Position numbers and translations under genes: made by a program | Assembly (NCBI RefSeq): GCF_024453815.1 | Contig: NZ_CP072934.1 | Location: 1,922,001-1,986,000, forward strand | From: Corynebacterium pseudogenitalium | Lineage (GTDB): Bacteria > Actinomycetota > Actinomycetes > Mycobacteriales > Mycobacteriaceae | Reading direction: 5' to 3' | DNA: 64,000 nt | The notes under the pieces: model-generated | The model's database searches: none | What the model was told of the DNA's origin: nothing | Seen by the model: the letters and a program-made list of their open reading frames with translations, nothing else | Shown here: one piece after another, positions 19,658-29,046 of the stretch | Layout of the letters: each line of letters starts with the position of its first letter | Position numbering within the stretch: the stretch's first letter is position 1

Positions 19658-21733
19658 CTACTTGGTTACCCCCAACAGTGGCTGGCCGACCTCGGCCTCA
19701 CCAGTGGCGATATCTTCCACAGCGGCCAGCGACTTGGAGTTGACCACGGTCATAATCACCGTGGTGTCCACGCCGTGACCTGCGATTGCGCCGAAGTCGA
19801 CGTCCGCGAGGGCGTCGCCAATCTCGACGCGCTGCTTCTTCTCCACGAGCGGGGTGAAGCCTTCGCCCTTCAGCTTGACGGTGTCAATGCCGATGTGGAC
19901 GAGGACCTCGACGCCGTCGTCAGTCTTGATGCCGTAGGCGTGCCCCGTCTTCGCAACAGAGATCACCTTGCCAGCAACCGGCGCCACAACCTTCTCGACG
20001 CCGCCTTCCGGCAGCACACCAATTGCCTGGCCGAGCGCACCGGATGCGAACGCGGCGTCCTGGATCTGGTCCATCGGGACAACCTTGCCTGCGATCGGCG
20101 CGGTGACCTCGCGGGTGTCCGCTGCTGGGGTCGCCGCAGCTGCAGGCGCGTCGGCCTCTGCTGCAACGGCTGGAGCGGCCGCCGCCGGAGCTGCTGCCGC
20201 AACTGCCGGAGCTTCCTCCTGCTCTTTTTCCTCCTGTGCCGCGCGTGCGCGAGCCAGAGCCTCTTCACGCTCTTCCGGCGTGCGGTAGTCGGTGAAGTAG
20301 ATGACGAAGAACGCGGTGAAGAACGCGACCGCAATAGCGATGACGTAGACCCACATCGGGCTGAAGACCACGGTGGTCAACAGCGAGGTGAACACGAACG
20401 CGTTGGTCTGCACGCCGCCGAACGGGGTGCCCAGAATCGCGATGGTCAGACCACCGGTGAAGCAGCCCACCAGCATCCGCGGGTAGATCCTCTTGTAGCG
20501 CAGGTGGATGCCGTAGAGGGACGGCTCCGAAATACCACCGAACAGACCAGCTGCCAGCGCTGAACCGGAGGTCTGGCGCATGACTGGATCCTTATCGCGC
20601 AGCGAGAGCGCGAACACAGCAGCGGTTGCACCGAAGCAGGCGAAGTTCCAAGCACCCATTGGGCCCTGGATGAAGTCGTAGCCCAGGGTCTGTATGTTGA
20701 CCAGCATGAGGGCGTTGAGCGGCCAGTGCAGGCCGAGCGGAACCAGGAACGGGTACAGCATTGGGATCAGGATGGCGAACACGAACGGCGCGTTACCGTT
20801 CAGCCACGCAAGGCCAACACCAATCCATGCGCCGAGCGCGTAGCCGAGCGGCCCAATCACGATCGCGGTGACTGGGATCATCACCAAGAGGGTGAGGAAC
20901 GGCACGAACACCATGTGGACCGCGGACGGAATAATCTTCTGGAAACCCTTGTACACCAGGGCCGCCACGACCGCCATGATCAGCGGCACGAACACGTTGC
21001 CTTCGTAGCCAGGCAGCAACATCGGCAAGCCCATCACCGTCACGCGGCTGACCTCGGTGCCGAGCAGGTCGTTGACCTCAGTCACGGCATCCGGGTGGTC
21101 CGCCAGCCCCATGAACTCGGGGGTGAACAGCGCCAGGATGACGGCGGCAGGCACCCACGGCTCAATGTTGAGCTTCTTGCCTGCGTTGTACGCCACCATC
21201 ACCGGCAGGAAGTAGAACACCGAGCGCCACATCGCGTCGACGAACTGCCAACCCGGCGTCTTGACCTCCGCATGGAAGTCAACAAAGCCCAGCGCGTCCA
21301 TCACCGCAGCAAACGCAATAATTAACGACGCCCCAAGCAACACACCCAGAATCGGCCTAAAGGAATCCGAGAGGTACTCGAAAAAGGCGTCCATCCACGG
21401 CACCTTGCCCTGCGCCTTCGCGCGCTGGGCCGCCTTCACGTCATCGTTGCTCTGGCTGCCACGCGACTGCATCTCCGGCAGATTGTTCATCGCGTTGTAC
21501 ACCGTCGCGACGTCCCCGCCAACAATCACCTGGTAGTGCGACCCACCCTGCGGCACCGCACCCATCACCTTCGGGTTCGCCTCGAGACGCTCCTTGTCAG
21601 CCAGGGAGGCATCGTTGAGCTCAAAACGCAAACGGGTCGCGCAGTGCGTAAAGGACGCAATGTTGTCCGCACCGCCAATCCCCGCAAGGATATCCGCCGC
21701 CTGCTCCTGCAAGCCGGCCTGCTTGGTTGCCAT
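19658..21733 (-). CDS. PTS transporter EIIBCA, glucose/beta-glucoside family
   Basis: Sugar permease that phosphorylates its substrate during import. It is 691 aa with domains in order B-C-A. EIIB has the phosphorylated Cys in SFTHCATRLRF (residues about 30-35); EIIC is about 110-480 with around ten membrane helices and the conserved GGISEPSLYG; a long Ala/Pro/Glu hinge (about 490-555) leads to EIIA with its active His in VEVLVHIGIDTVKLKG. The sequence is close in layout and motifs to corynebacterial PtsG, but control by a BglG antiterminator is more usual for beta-glucoside or sucrose systems; the sugar is therefore left open. ATG 21733 has AGGAG 5 nt upstream; GTG 21739 is too close to it. 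Confidence 0.9.
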   Translation of the reverse strand: MATKQAGLQEQAADILAGIGGADNIASFTHCATRLRFELNDASLADKERLEANPKVMGAVPQGGSHYQVIVGGDVATVYNAMNNLPEMQSRGSQSNDDVKAAQRAKAQGKVPWMDAFFEYLSDSFRPILGVLLGASLIIAFAAVMDALGFVDFHAEVKTPGWQFVDAMWRSVFYFLPVMVAYNAGKKLNIEPWVPAAVILALFTPEFMGLADHPDAVTEVNDLLGTEVSRVTVMGLPMLLPGYEGNVFVPLIMAVVAALVYKGFQKIIPSAVHMVFVPFLTLLVMIPVTAIVIGPLGYALGAWIGVGLAWLNGNAPFVFAILIPMLYPFLVPLGLHWPLNALMLVNIQTLGYDFIQGPMGAWNFACFGATAAVFALSLRDKDPVMRQTSGSALAAGLFGGISEPSLYGIHLRYKRIYPRMLVGCFTGGLTIAILGTPFGGVQTNAFVFTSLLTTVVFSPMWVYVIAIAVAFFTAFFVIYFTDYRTPEEREEALARARAAQEEKEQEEAPAVAAAAPAAAAPAVAAEADAPAAAATPAADTREVTAPIAGKVVPMDQIQDAAFASGALGQAIGVLPEGGVEKVVAPVAGKVISVAKTGHAYGIKTDDGVEVLVHIGIDTVKLKGEGFTPLVEKKQRVEIGDALADVDFGAIAGHGVDTTVIMTVVNSKSLAAVEDIATGEAEVGQPLLGVTK

Positions 21734-21764
21734 GTTCACTCCTTTTCTTCATAGATCCAGGGAT

Positions 21765-21831
21765 GAAAAAAGACCCGGGACGCGAAAACGTCCCAGGTCT
21801 TGCCCCGCCGAACCCGGCAGGTAACAACCCT
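21765..21831 (-). promoter_or_regulatory. RAT antiterminator / terminator switch in PTS operon leader
   Basis: Read on the minus strand, GGGTTGTTACCTGCCGGGTT... followed by GGCGGGGCAAGACC (21831-21798) resembles the ribonucleic antitermination target bound by BglG/LicT proteins. Its 3' end overlaps the left arm of a 12-bp terminator stem (21800-21789 with 21782-21771) followed by TTTTTC. The two structures exclude each other, so binding of the antiterminator should let transcription pass into EIIBCA 32 nt downstream. Confidence 0.82.
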
Positions 21832-21841
21832 GTGGTTGGTA

Positions 21842-23011
21842 TTACGTTCCACTATATGCCGGAACGTTTTGGTGTGCAATAAGCTTGCTCTCAGCCGGGA
21901 ACCAACGCTCCAGCAGCAGTGCCGCCCACATCACCAACGACGCCAACCCGATCAGGTTGCCCATGTACCAAAGGGGCGTCGAGAAGCTGTAGGCATCAAC
22001 CTCCGGGTAGAGCTGGTACGACGGCACAAACAGCACCGCGACGTAGAGCACGTACGCGAGCTTCCACACCGACGGCACCGCCGCAAAAATCAGCGGGACC
22101 GCCAACATCACGCAGGAGAAATGGTGCGACACCGCGTACGGCCCACCCACGCTAATGCCCAGCGCGACGAAGAACAGCGCATGCACGTCCAGCCCCCGGC
22201 GCAGCAGGTACCACGCCCCCAGTCCTGTGAGCAGCGCGAACACCAAGAAGATGACGCCGGTCGGGGCATCGAGACCCGCACGCGCGAACAGGCCGGACAG
22301 CGCCTGGTTCGGCGGGTACATCGCGTTGCCGCCGCGGTCGGTGTTGAAGAACTCGTCGGTGAAGTAGTACCAGGTCTCCGCCGGACGCATCAGCACACCA
22401 ATCAGAATCGTGCCCACGAACGTCCCCGCAGCACGCGCCACCGACGCCCAATCTTTCTTCACCAAGAACAAAATCGCGAACGCCGCCGGCGTGATCTTAA
22501 TCCCAGCCGCAATCCCCACACCGACACCGCGCAACTGCCGCGGCAACAGGCCCAGCGCATCCACCACGACCAGCGCGAACAAGAACACGTTAATCTGGCC
22601 GAAGAAGAAATTCGCCTGCAGCGGATCAATCGCCAAGGACCACGCAATCACTCCCACCAGCACCAGCGGCGTGACCTTCACGTCTAGCCTGCGCAGCGCC
22701 AACCACGAAATGAGCGCCACGCACGCCATCGTCGCCAACGTCCACACCATGTCCATCACCGGCTCAGGCATCCACGTCAGCGGAACAAACAGCAAGGCCG
22801 CGAACGGCGGGTAGATGAAGCGGAACCCGCTACGAGTCGGGAAGTCGTCGTACAGGTCGGCGCCGCTGATCAGGGCGTTGCCGGCGTCGCGAAACACGCC
22901 GACGTCCAGCAACTCGCCGCGCGCCGCACTGCCAAAGACCTCACTGAGCCCACTGGCGGCCGCGAGCACACCAACGAGCACCCACACCCACAACGAAACC
23001 TGCTTCACCAT
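21842..23011 (-). CDS. GT87-family membrane mannosyl/arabinosyltransferase
   Basis: Polyprenyl-phosphate-dependent glycosyltransferase of the GT-C fold, as used for mannan and arabinan in the corynebacterial envelope (families PimE/AftC, DUF2029). It is 389 aa with about ten transmembrane helices. The first extracytoplasmic loop has the expected acidic residue and pattern (DVGVFRDAGNALISGADLYD), followed by the aromatic FRFIYPPFAALLF. The acceptor cannot be read from the sequence. It is upstream of the PTS operon on the same strand, but the RAT terminator separates them. Confidence 0.82.
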   Translation of the reverse strand: MVKQVSLWVWVLVGVLAAASGLSEVFGSAARGELLDVGVFRDAGNALISGADLYDDFPTRSGFRFIYPPFAALLFVPLTWMPEPVMDMVWTLATMACVALISWLALRRLDVKVTPLVLVGVIAWSLAIDPLQANFFFGQINVFLFALVVVDALGLLPRQLRGVGVGIAAGIKITPAAFAILFLVKKDWASVARAAGTFVGTILIGVLMRPAETWYYFTDEFFNTDRGGNAMYPPNQALSGLFARAGLDAPTGVIFLVFALLTGLGAWYLLRRGLDVHALFFVALGISVGGPYAVSHHFSCVMLAVPLIFAAVPSVWKLAYVLYVAVLFVPSYQLYPEVDAYSFSTPLWYMGNLIGLASLVMWAALLLERWFPAESKLIAHQNVPAYSGT

Positions 23012-23143
23012 CGCATCGCCTTACGCCCATCACTATTGACTAACTTTGCTGCCTAACTCTGCGCATCATACCGATACACAAGGACACGAATGAACTACAC
23101 TACGGAATACACCATTGCCGACCGCCTTGAATTGAGGACTCAC

Positions 23144-23617
23144 ATGACCAACCAGCAGCCCATGTACGACAAAGACGGGCTCCCAATCACGCAGCCAACC
23201 AACCAATTCCAGGGGTTCGGGCAGTACGGGCAGACTGGGCAATTCGGCCAGTTTGGGCAGGGTTCACCGTACGGGCAACCGCAGATGCAACAGTTCGCAC
23301 CATCACAAATGGCGCAAATGCAGTCAGCATACGGGTACGCCGTACCCCAAAAGAACAAGTTCCTCGCGGCGGCGTTGTTCTTCTTCCTTGGCTCGTTTGG
23401 CATCGGTAACTTCTACCTAGGACAGAACGTCCGTGGCGTCACCAAAGTGGGGCTCTTCCTGACCGGCAGCCTCTTCAGCCTGATCCCATTCGTCGGCTGG
23501 ATCGTTTCCACCCCGATCTTCCTCGCACTATGGGTGTGGTGCATCATCGAGATGATCATGGTCCTCGTCGGCGGCGGAGGTTACGACACCGACGCCAATG
23601 GGATCCCGCTGAAGTAA
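23144..23617 (+). CDS. TM2-domain membrane protein
   Basis: 157 aa from the ATG at 23144 (GAGG 6 nt upstream); the frame is open to 23090, but that adds 18 residues without family support. Residues 1-60 are a Gln/Gly/Phe-rich cytoplasmic segment with repeated GQFGQ-like units, then a Tyr-rich linker, then the TM2 domain: two helices with the conserved G-x-x-xFYLGQ turn (GSFGIGNFYLG). The C-terminus is YDTDANGIPLK. TM2 proteins have no firm function in bacteria. It is monocistronic and converges on lysS across elements B2 and A2. Confidence 0.85.
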   Translation: MTNQQPMYDKDGLPITQPTNQFQGFGQYGQTGQFGQFGQGSPYGQPQMQQFAPSQMAQMQSAYGYAVPQKNKFLAAALFFFLGSFGIGNFYLGQNVRGVTKVGLFLTGSLFSLIPFVGWIVSTPIFLALWVWCIIEMIMVLVGGGGYDTDANGIPLK

Positions 23618-23631
23618 GTTCCTCTCGGCTC

Positions 23632-23732
23632 GAGGCAGTGACAAAAGACGCAACCCCATACACCTAGTCCTTTATCTACCTGGCATTATGTAGTGCTATT
23701 CCTTTTCGTGTTGCGTCATTTGGCACTGCCTC
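23632..23732. repeat. Dispersed palindromic element B, copy 2
   Basis: The 22-bp ends (GAGGCAGTGACAAAAGACGC... and ...GCGTCATTTGGCACTGCCTC) are inverted repeats with two mismatches; the interior has ATCTACCTGGCATT where the other copies carry the CAGGTC core. It is adjacent to A2. Confidence 0.75.
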
Positions 23733-23743
23733 TGCTTGTATGA

Positions 23744-23818
23744 CACCTAATTCCACATTTTTGGAGGGGTCACGAGCGTTTTCCCAGGTCGCGAAGCAGG
23801 CAAAAGGGAATTTGGTGC
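23744..23818. repeat. Dispersed palindromic element A, copy 2
   Basis: Left end CACCTAATTCC, core GTTTTCCCAGGTCGC, right end GGGAATTTGGTGC. It lies between the TM2 gene and lysS, which converge. Confidence 0.75.
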
Positions 23819-23840
23819 GCAGCACGCGAACAAGCAATGC

Positions 23841-23886
23841 AAAAAGCCCGGCGGTCTGGGAAAACACAAAATCCCAAGCGCCGGGC
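23841..23886 (-). terminator. lysS terminator
   Basis: GCCCGGCG pairs with CGCCGGGC, an inner TGGG pairs with CCCA, and the minus strand continues into TTTTT. It lies 25 bp past the lysS stop. Confidence 0.75.
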
Positions 23887-23911
23887 CCATTCAAACCCAA
23901 GCTAGCTTGAC

Positions 23912-25462
23912 CTACGCCTCCGGCTTCACCAGCGGGAACAGGACGGTCTCGCGGATGCCGAGGCCGGTGAGGGCCATCAGCAGGCGGTCGATGCCCATGC
24001 CGCAACCGGCGGTTGGTGGCATGCCCTGCTCCATGGCGGCGAGGAAGTCCTCGTCGAGGACCATGGCTTCGTCATCGCCGTGTGCGGCGAGGCGGGCCTG
24101 GTCTTCGAAGCGTTCGCGTTGGATGACGGGGTCGACAAGTTCGGAGTAGCCGGTGGCCAGCTCGAAGCCGCGGACGTAGAGGTCAAACTTCTCGGTGACG
24201 CCGGGCTGATCGCGGTGGTCGCGGGTCAGCGGGGACGTCTCGACTGGGAAGTTGATCACGAAGGTCGGCTCGTAGAGCTGGTCGGAGCAGAGGTGCTCCC
24301 AGATCTCCTCGACGAGCTTGCCGTGCAGCCAGCCCTCATCCTTCGGCACCTTCAGACCGATGACGTCGGCGATGCCCTTCAGTTCCTCCACGGAGGACTC
24401 GATGGTGACCTCAGGCTGGCCCGGGAACTTGCGCTGCAGGGCCTCGTTGAGGGAAGGGTACATCTCCATGACTTTCCACTCGCCGCCGAGGTCGTACTCG
24501 GTGCCGTCTGGAAGGGTGACGGTGGTGGAGCCGAAGACTTCCTTCGCGCAGAACTGCACGAGTTCCTGCATGGTCTTCGCGCCGTCCTTGTAGGTGCCCC
24601 ACGCTTGGTAGGTCTCGAGCATGGTGAACTCGGGCGAGTGGGAAGAGTCGACGCCCTCGTTGCGGAAGTTGCGGTTGAGCTCGAAGACGCGCTCAATGCC
24701 GCCGACGACGCAGCGCTTGAGGTAGAGCTCCGGTGCAATGCGCAGGTAAAGATCCATATCGAGCGCGTTAGAGCGTGTAATAAACGGGCGGGCCGCGGCG
24801 CCGCCGTGCAGGGTCTGCAGCATCGGCGTTTCGACCTCGACGAAGTCGTGGCCGGTGAGGAACTTACGCACAGCGGCGATGACCTTGATGCGGGTCATGG
24901 CGTTCTTACGGGCGTCCTCGCGCATGATGAGGTCGGTGTAGCGGTGACGAACGCGCTGCTCCTCGTTCATGTCGGCGAACGCGACAGGGAGCGGACGCAG
25001 TGCCTTGGACGCCATGTGCCAGGACTGAGCCTGGACGGAGAGCTCACCGCGGCGGGAAGCGATGACGCGGCCGCGGACGGAGACGATGTCGCCGAGGTCG
25101 GTGTCGGCCTTCCAGGACGCGAGTGCCTCCTCCCCTACCTCTGCGAGGGAAAGCATGACCTGCAGCTGGGTGCCATCGCCCTCCTGGAGGGTGGCGAAGC
25201 AGAGCTTGCCGGTGTTGCGCTGGAACATAATGCGGCCCGCGACTGCGACGACGTCCTGGGTCTCTTCGCCCGGCGCGAGGTTGAACTGGCCGTCGCCCTC
25301 GCCTTCGGGCACGGCGCGGTACTTCTGGCGCAGCTCGCGCAAGGAGGTCGTGCGGTCGACGACGACTGGGTAAGCGTCGCGGCCTTCGCTCAGAAGCTTT
25401 TCGCGCTTCGCACGACGGAACTGTTGCTGTTCGGAGAGGTCCTGCGTTGTTTGATTCTTCAC
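23912..25462 (-). CDS. lysS: Lysyl-tRNA synthetase (class II)
   Basis: Charges tRNA-Lys. The protein is 516 aa, usual length. The N-terminal OB-fold anticodon domain (about 55-170, [19 protein letters not shown]) precedes the class II core with motif 1 near [12 protein letters not shown], motif 2 in [20 protein letters not shown] and motif 3 in [11 protein letters not shown]. It follows the MFS gene by 25 bp and ends the long minus-strand block that starts with the hpt/ftsH/folate genes. Confidence 0.96.
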   Translation of the reverse strand: MKNQTTQDLSEQQQFRRAKREKLLSEGRDAYPVVVDRTTSLRELRQKYRAVPEGEGDGQFNLAPGEETQDVVAVAGRIMFQRNTGKLCFATLQEGDGTQLQVMLSLAEVGEEALASWKADTDLGDIVSVRGRVIASRRGELSVQAQSWHMASKALRPLPVAFADMNEEQRVRHRYTDLIMREDARKNAMTRIKVIAAVRKFLTGHDFVEVETPMLQTLHGGAAARPFITRSNALDMDLYLRIAPELYLKRCVVGGIERVFELNRNFRNEGVDSSHSPEFTMLETYQAWGTYKDGAKTMQELVQFCAKEVFGSTTVTLPDGTEYDLGGEWKVMEMYPSLNEALQRKFPGQPEVTIESSVEELKGIADVIGLKVPKDEGWLHGKLVEEIWEHLCSDQLYEPTFVINFPVETSPLTRDHRDQPGVTEKFDLYVRGFELATGYSELVDPVIQRERFEDQARLAAHGDDEAMVLDEDFLAAMEQGMPPTAGCGMGIDRLLMALTGLGIRETVLFPLVKPEA

Positions 25463-25487
25463 GCTGACCTAGCCTAGTCGGTCCGGG

Positions 25488-26882
25488 TCAGCCGTGGTCA
25501 ATTAGTCGTGTATTCGGCTTGCCTCCCACGAAGCACACGGCTACAACGACGAGCAGCATGCCGACGCCACCAACGACGAACGCGCGCGCCGTGCCGTCGG
25601 AGGCGCTGCCGGTGGCCTGGGTACCCATGGTCATCGTTGCGATGAACACCGCGGTGCCCGCCGCCCCGCCGAGCTGCTGCAGCGTGTTGAGCGCCGCGGA
25701 GCCGTGGGCGTAGAGCTGCGACGGCAGCGAGGACAGTGACACGGTCATGAGCGGGGTCATGATCATGGACATCGCCACGTTGACCAGGATCAGCACGGCA
25801 ACGAGCTGCCACTGTGGGGTGTCATCGGCGAGGATGGCCACAAGGATCCACTGGGAGGCCAACATCAGCACCGCACCCGGGATGGCCAGGGGCCGTGGTC
25901 CGTAGGCGTCGTAGCAGCGCCCCGCAATTGGGGACGCGACGCCCTGTGCAATACCACCTGGCAGCAGGATCAGACCGGTGGCCACCGTGGAAATCCCCAG
26001 GCCGACCTGCATGTAGACCGGCAGGATGTTCACGGTGCCCAGCAGGATGCCGAAGGCGATGAACACGCCCACAACGGAGAAGGCGAAGTTGCGGTGGGTA
26101 AACACGCTCAGGTCAAGCAGCGCGCGCCCGGTTGGCGCCAGTCGCAGCTGCCTGCGCACGAACAGCACCAGGAACACCGCGCCGATGACCAGGGCCGCGG
26201 CAGGGTTCCAGGAATCGCCGGTGAGCAGGGAGGTGATCGTCGATAAGCCGTAGACAAGGCCGCCGAACGCGAGTGCTGAAAGGAGCACCGACAGGATGTC
26301 GAGTGGAGCGTCGTGGCGCTCGCCGACGTTCGGGAGGGCGAACACCGCGAGCAGCACCGCCACGGCTGGGATGGGCACCATCACCCAGAAGATGTGGTGC
26401 CAGGTAAACGCGCCGAGCACGAAGCCGGCGAGCGTGGGGCCAAGGGCGGGCGCCACCGACATCACCACCGCGTTGAGTCCCATCACCGTGCCGCGGCGCT
26501 GCGGGGCGACCACCGTCACGGTAACCGTCATGAGCAGCGGCAACATCGCCGCCGTGCCAAGTGCCTGCACCACGCGCGCGGCGAGCAACACCCCGAACGA
26601 GGGCGCGGTGGCCGCCATGACGCAGCCGACGATGAACAGCGCCATCGAGGCGAAGTAGACGGCGCGGGTGCTGAGGCGCTGGATGACGAAGCCGGAGGCC
26701 GGGATCGCCACGGACATGGTGAGCAGGAAGCCGGTCATCAGCCACTGGGCCGTATCGGCGGGTACGCCGAAGTCCGCCATGATTGCGGGCAGGGCAACAG
26801 CGACGGTGGTCTCGTTGAAGATCATCATCATCGCAGAGACCACCAGCACTCCAATAAGCAGTACTGGGTTCGTTGATTTCAT
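25488..26882 (-). CDS. MFS drug/metabolite exporter, DHA2 (EmrB/QacA) family
   Basis: Proton-driven efflux permease of the 14-helix DHA2 group. It is 464 aa from the ATG at 26882; the open frame to 26957 is inside the upstream gene. The N-terminal helix begins ALLIGVLVV-like and carries the conserved acidic residue in FNETTVAVALPAI; motif C is visible as GLNAVVMSVAPALGPTLAG. The substrate is unknown. It is inserted between lysS and the pseudokinase, where mycobacteria have other genes, and is 13 bp downstream of the latter. Confidence 0.87.
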   Translation of the reverse strand: MKSTNPVLLIGVLVVSAMMMIFNETTVAVALPAIMADFGVPADTAQWLMTGFLLTMSVAIPASGFVIQRLSTRAVYFASMALFIVGCVMAATAPSFGVLLAARVVQALGTAAMLPLLMTVTVTVVAPQRRGTVMGLNAVVMSVAPALGPTLAGFVLGAFTWHHIFWVMVPIPAVAVLLAVFALPNVGERHDAPLDILSVLLSALAFGGLVYGLSTITSLLTGDSWNPAAALVIGAVFLVLFVRRQLRLAPTGRALLDLSVFTHRNFAFSVVGVFIAFGILLGTVNILPVYMQVGLGISTVATGLILLPGGIAQGVASPIAGRCYDAYGPRPLAIPGAVLMLASQWILVAILADDTPQWQLVAVLILVNVAMSMIMTPLMTVSLSSLPSQLYAHGSAALNTLQQLGGAAGTAVFIATMTMGTQATGSASDGTARAFVVGGVGMLLVVVAVCFVGGKPNTRLIDHG

Positions 26883-26895
26883 AGCCCGGCTTAGG

Positions 26896-28182
26896 CTACT
26901 CCTCGTCAGCAACTGGGGCACACAGTGGCAGGTCGAGGCGCTGTGCCTCGGCATCATCGCCGTTGATGACCACCATGTACTCGCGCTCAGTGCGCGGGGT
27001 CAGCACGAAGGCTGGCGGGGTGGCGTCGGGAAGCTGGTAGTCGTAGATGAGGCACTCGCCGGAGCCCAGCACGACGGCTTCCTTCGGGTCCGGCAGGACA
27101 CGATCGAGCGCATCAGAAGAAACATACTTTGCGACGGAGACCCCCAACGTCTCGTTCGCGCAGCGGATCTTGCCCTCCTGGCCCTCGTCTGGCGTGGCGG
27201 AGTCACAGATCAGGCCGTGCCAACCCTTCTGCCCAGCCTTGTCGGACACGATGCCAGGGTAAGTCTCGGCGATTTCGGCCTCGACGCCGACCCACTCCTC
27301 ACCGCGGTGCTGCATCCAGTACCAGATGCCGCCTGCGGCGATGAGCAGCAGCGCCACGATGGCCGCGATCAACGGCCAGAGCTTGAACTTCTTCTCGTCT
27401 TCTGGGCGCACGTACTCGCCGGTCGGCCCATACGGGTAGGGCTGCGGTGGCTGGCGGTAACCGTCGGTGGCGCCCGGCGCGACCGGGGACACCTCCGGCT
27501 CATCGAGGGGTTCACCGGCGACGGCGTTGAGGTAGCCGACGCAGCCGGTGGCGGCGTTGGCGGCGTCCTCGTCGACGTCCAGGCCGGTCATAGAGTTAAA
27601 CAGTTCAATGAAGCTTGCAACGTTCGCCGCGTGTTGCTCCTCGGCGTGCTCGGGTGCGGTGGCCGTCGGGCCGACCAGGGTGAGCTTGACGGGGACGCTG
27701 GACCAGGCTGGCTGCACCAGCATCCGGGAGGCGTCCACGGAGCGGGCCACGAACGCGCCGAGGCCCTGGGCGTCGTAGTCGTCGATGGCTTCAGCCACGC
27801 CGATGAGCAGCTCGCGGGCCTCGGCGGGGGTGAATACGCCACCGTCAGCACGCTTGTCGCTGATCAGGCGAGCGAGCGAAGCGCCGGTCGGGGCTTCGCG
27901 CAGTACGTAGAGGTGGCCGTCGTCGGTGTAGCCGGCACTGCGCGGCTGGAACGCGCCGGGGTGGTTCGAGGCGGCAAGCGCCCGGTTCAGGCCTGCGATG
28001 TCGCGGCGTTGGTTCTCGGGCTGGGTGGCGTCGAAAAGCTCGACTTCGACGGCCTGGCCTGCATCATTGCTGGCGACGAAGAGCTGTGAGTCTTCGGTGC
28101 GCCCTGTGGCTTGGACTTGCTCGGGGGTGAAGTCCATGCCGAAGCGCTCGTTCAGGATTCCAGCAATCAGGTCTATAGGCAT
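26896..28182 (-). CDS. Membrane-anchored pseudokinase-like protein
   Basis: 428 aa. Residues 1-210 look like a degenerate Ser/Thr kinase fold: a hinge-like segment HLYVLREAPTGASLARLI near 87, then an alphaE-like helix and the place of the HRDxKxxN loop near 140-158 reading QGLGAFVARSVDASRMLV, where His, Arg-Asp and Lys are all missing; no DFG follows. A Pro/Tyr-rich linker (to about 265), one transmembrane helix (about 271-291) and an extracytoplasmic domain with several Cys (LICDSATPDEG, GECLIYDY, LPLCAP) complete it. This resembles PknB-type architecture without catalytic residues. It is 57 bp downstream of panC in the core block. The fold call is by eye. Confidence 0.6.
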   Translation of the reverse strand: MPIDLIAGILNERFGMDFTPEQVQATGRTEDSQLFVASNDAGQAVEVELFDATQPENQRRDIAGLNRALAASNHPGAFQPRSAGYTDDGHLYVLREAPTGASLARLISDKRADGGVFTPAEARELLIGVAEAIDDYDAQGLGAFVARSVDASRMLVQPAWSSVPVKLTLVGPTATAPEHAEEQHAANVASFIELFNSMTGLDVDEDAANAATGCVGYLNAVAGEPLDEPEVSPVAPGATDGYRQPPQPYPYGPTGEYVRPEDEKKFKLWPLIAAIVALLLIAAGGIWYWMQHRGEEWVGVEAEIAETYPGIVSDKAGQKGWHGLICDSATPDEGQEGKIRCANETLGVSVAKYVSSDALDRVLPDPKEAVVLGSGECLIYDYQLPDATPPAFVLTPRTEREYMVVINGDDAEAQRLDLPLCAPVADEE

Positions 28183-28239
28183 GCCAAAGAGTGTAGCGAA
28201 TAACTCGCCGTTTCTCGCTATGGCCCTCGTCTTTCCGCC

Positions 28240-29046
28240 CTAGTCCTCGATGTGTTTGAAGCCGATGCCGAGCGGCAGACCAACGTTGTCGTGGAGGCGC
28301 ACCGTGCCACCGTCGGTGGCGGGCAGGTCGATGGCTGCGAGCAGCCGGGCGTCGCCCTGGGCAGGGGCCTCGCGCATGGCCAGGTCACGCACCGCGAGGT
28401 ACGCCGGTGCAACCCCGGCGGCCTCGAGTACGCCGCGCACGGTGTCCAGGACGGTCTCGGCGCCGTGCTCGGCGGCGTGGGCCCCGGCGGTCAGCGCCGC
28501 GGACAGCGCAAGCGCCTGGTCGTGGGCGTCTTCGGCGACGCGCTCGTTGCGCAGCGAAAGCGCCAGCCCGTTCGGCATGCGCACGGTAGGCACGCTGTGC
28601 AGCTTGACCTCCATGCGCAGCCCAGACACGGCCAGCTGTGTGGCCACGAGCAGCTCGAAGTCCTTCTCTCCCATCACCAGGTCGGTGGCATGGGTGGCGT
28701 TGAGCACCGCCAGGATGCGGGCGACGTCGCGGGACACGGCGTCGGCGTCGTCGAGGTGCTCCATTCCGGTGCGCACGCTCACGGCGGTGCGCAGCTCGCC
28801 GTGGAAGACTACGTCGACGCCCTCGTTGCGGAAGGTTTCAGGCACCTCCTCGCCGGAGTAGGTGACGAACACGTACGCGCCGAGCAGGGACTTCGCCGCC
28901 CGGATCAGCTCGATGTGCCCGGCGTGCACGTCGGCGCCCAGCGGCACGACCGCAATCGTCTTGCCGATCTTGCGAAACGCCCGCCCGTAGGTGGCCAGCA
29001 GCTGCTCATCACGCACGACGACCGCGTTGCCCGGTTGAAAAGTCAC
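28240..29046 (-). CDS. panC: Pantothenate synthetase
   Basis: Joins pantoate and beta-alanine with ATP to make pantothenate for CoA. The protein is 268 aa. The HIGH-like element is in GADVHAGHIELIRAAK and the nucleotide loop in VMGEKDFELL; MPNGLALSLRNERV is the family MPDGLAxSSRN motif. Small departures from consensus (PLGADVHAGH for PTMGALHEGH) suggest a diverged but intact enzyme. It overlaps the DUF2520-like gene by 4 bp (ATGA), the same pairing as in mycobacteria. No panB or panD is in the window. Confidence 0.88.
   Translation of the reverse strand: MTFQPGNAVVVRDEQLLATYGRAFRKIGKTIAVVPLGADVHAGHIELIRAAKSLLGAYVFVTYSGEEVPETFRNEGVDVVFHGELRTAVSVRTGMEHLDDADAVSRDVARILAVLNATHATDLVMGEKDFELLVATQLAVSGLRMEVKLHSVPTVRMPNGLALSLRNERVAEDAHDQALALSAALTAGAHAAEHGAETVLDTVRGVLEAAGVAPAYLAVRDLAMREAPAQGDARLLAAIDLPATDGGTVRLHDNVGLPLGIGFKHIED

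Noticed and set aside
17506..19743. 745-residue plus-strand open frame
   Set aside because: Crosses ptsI and the antiterminator gene on the opposite strand; no domain visible.
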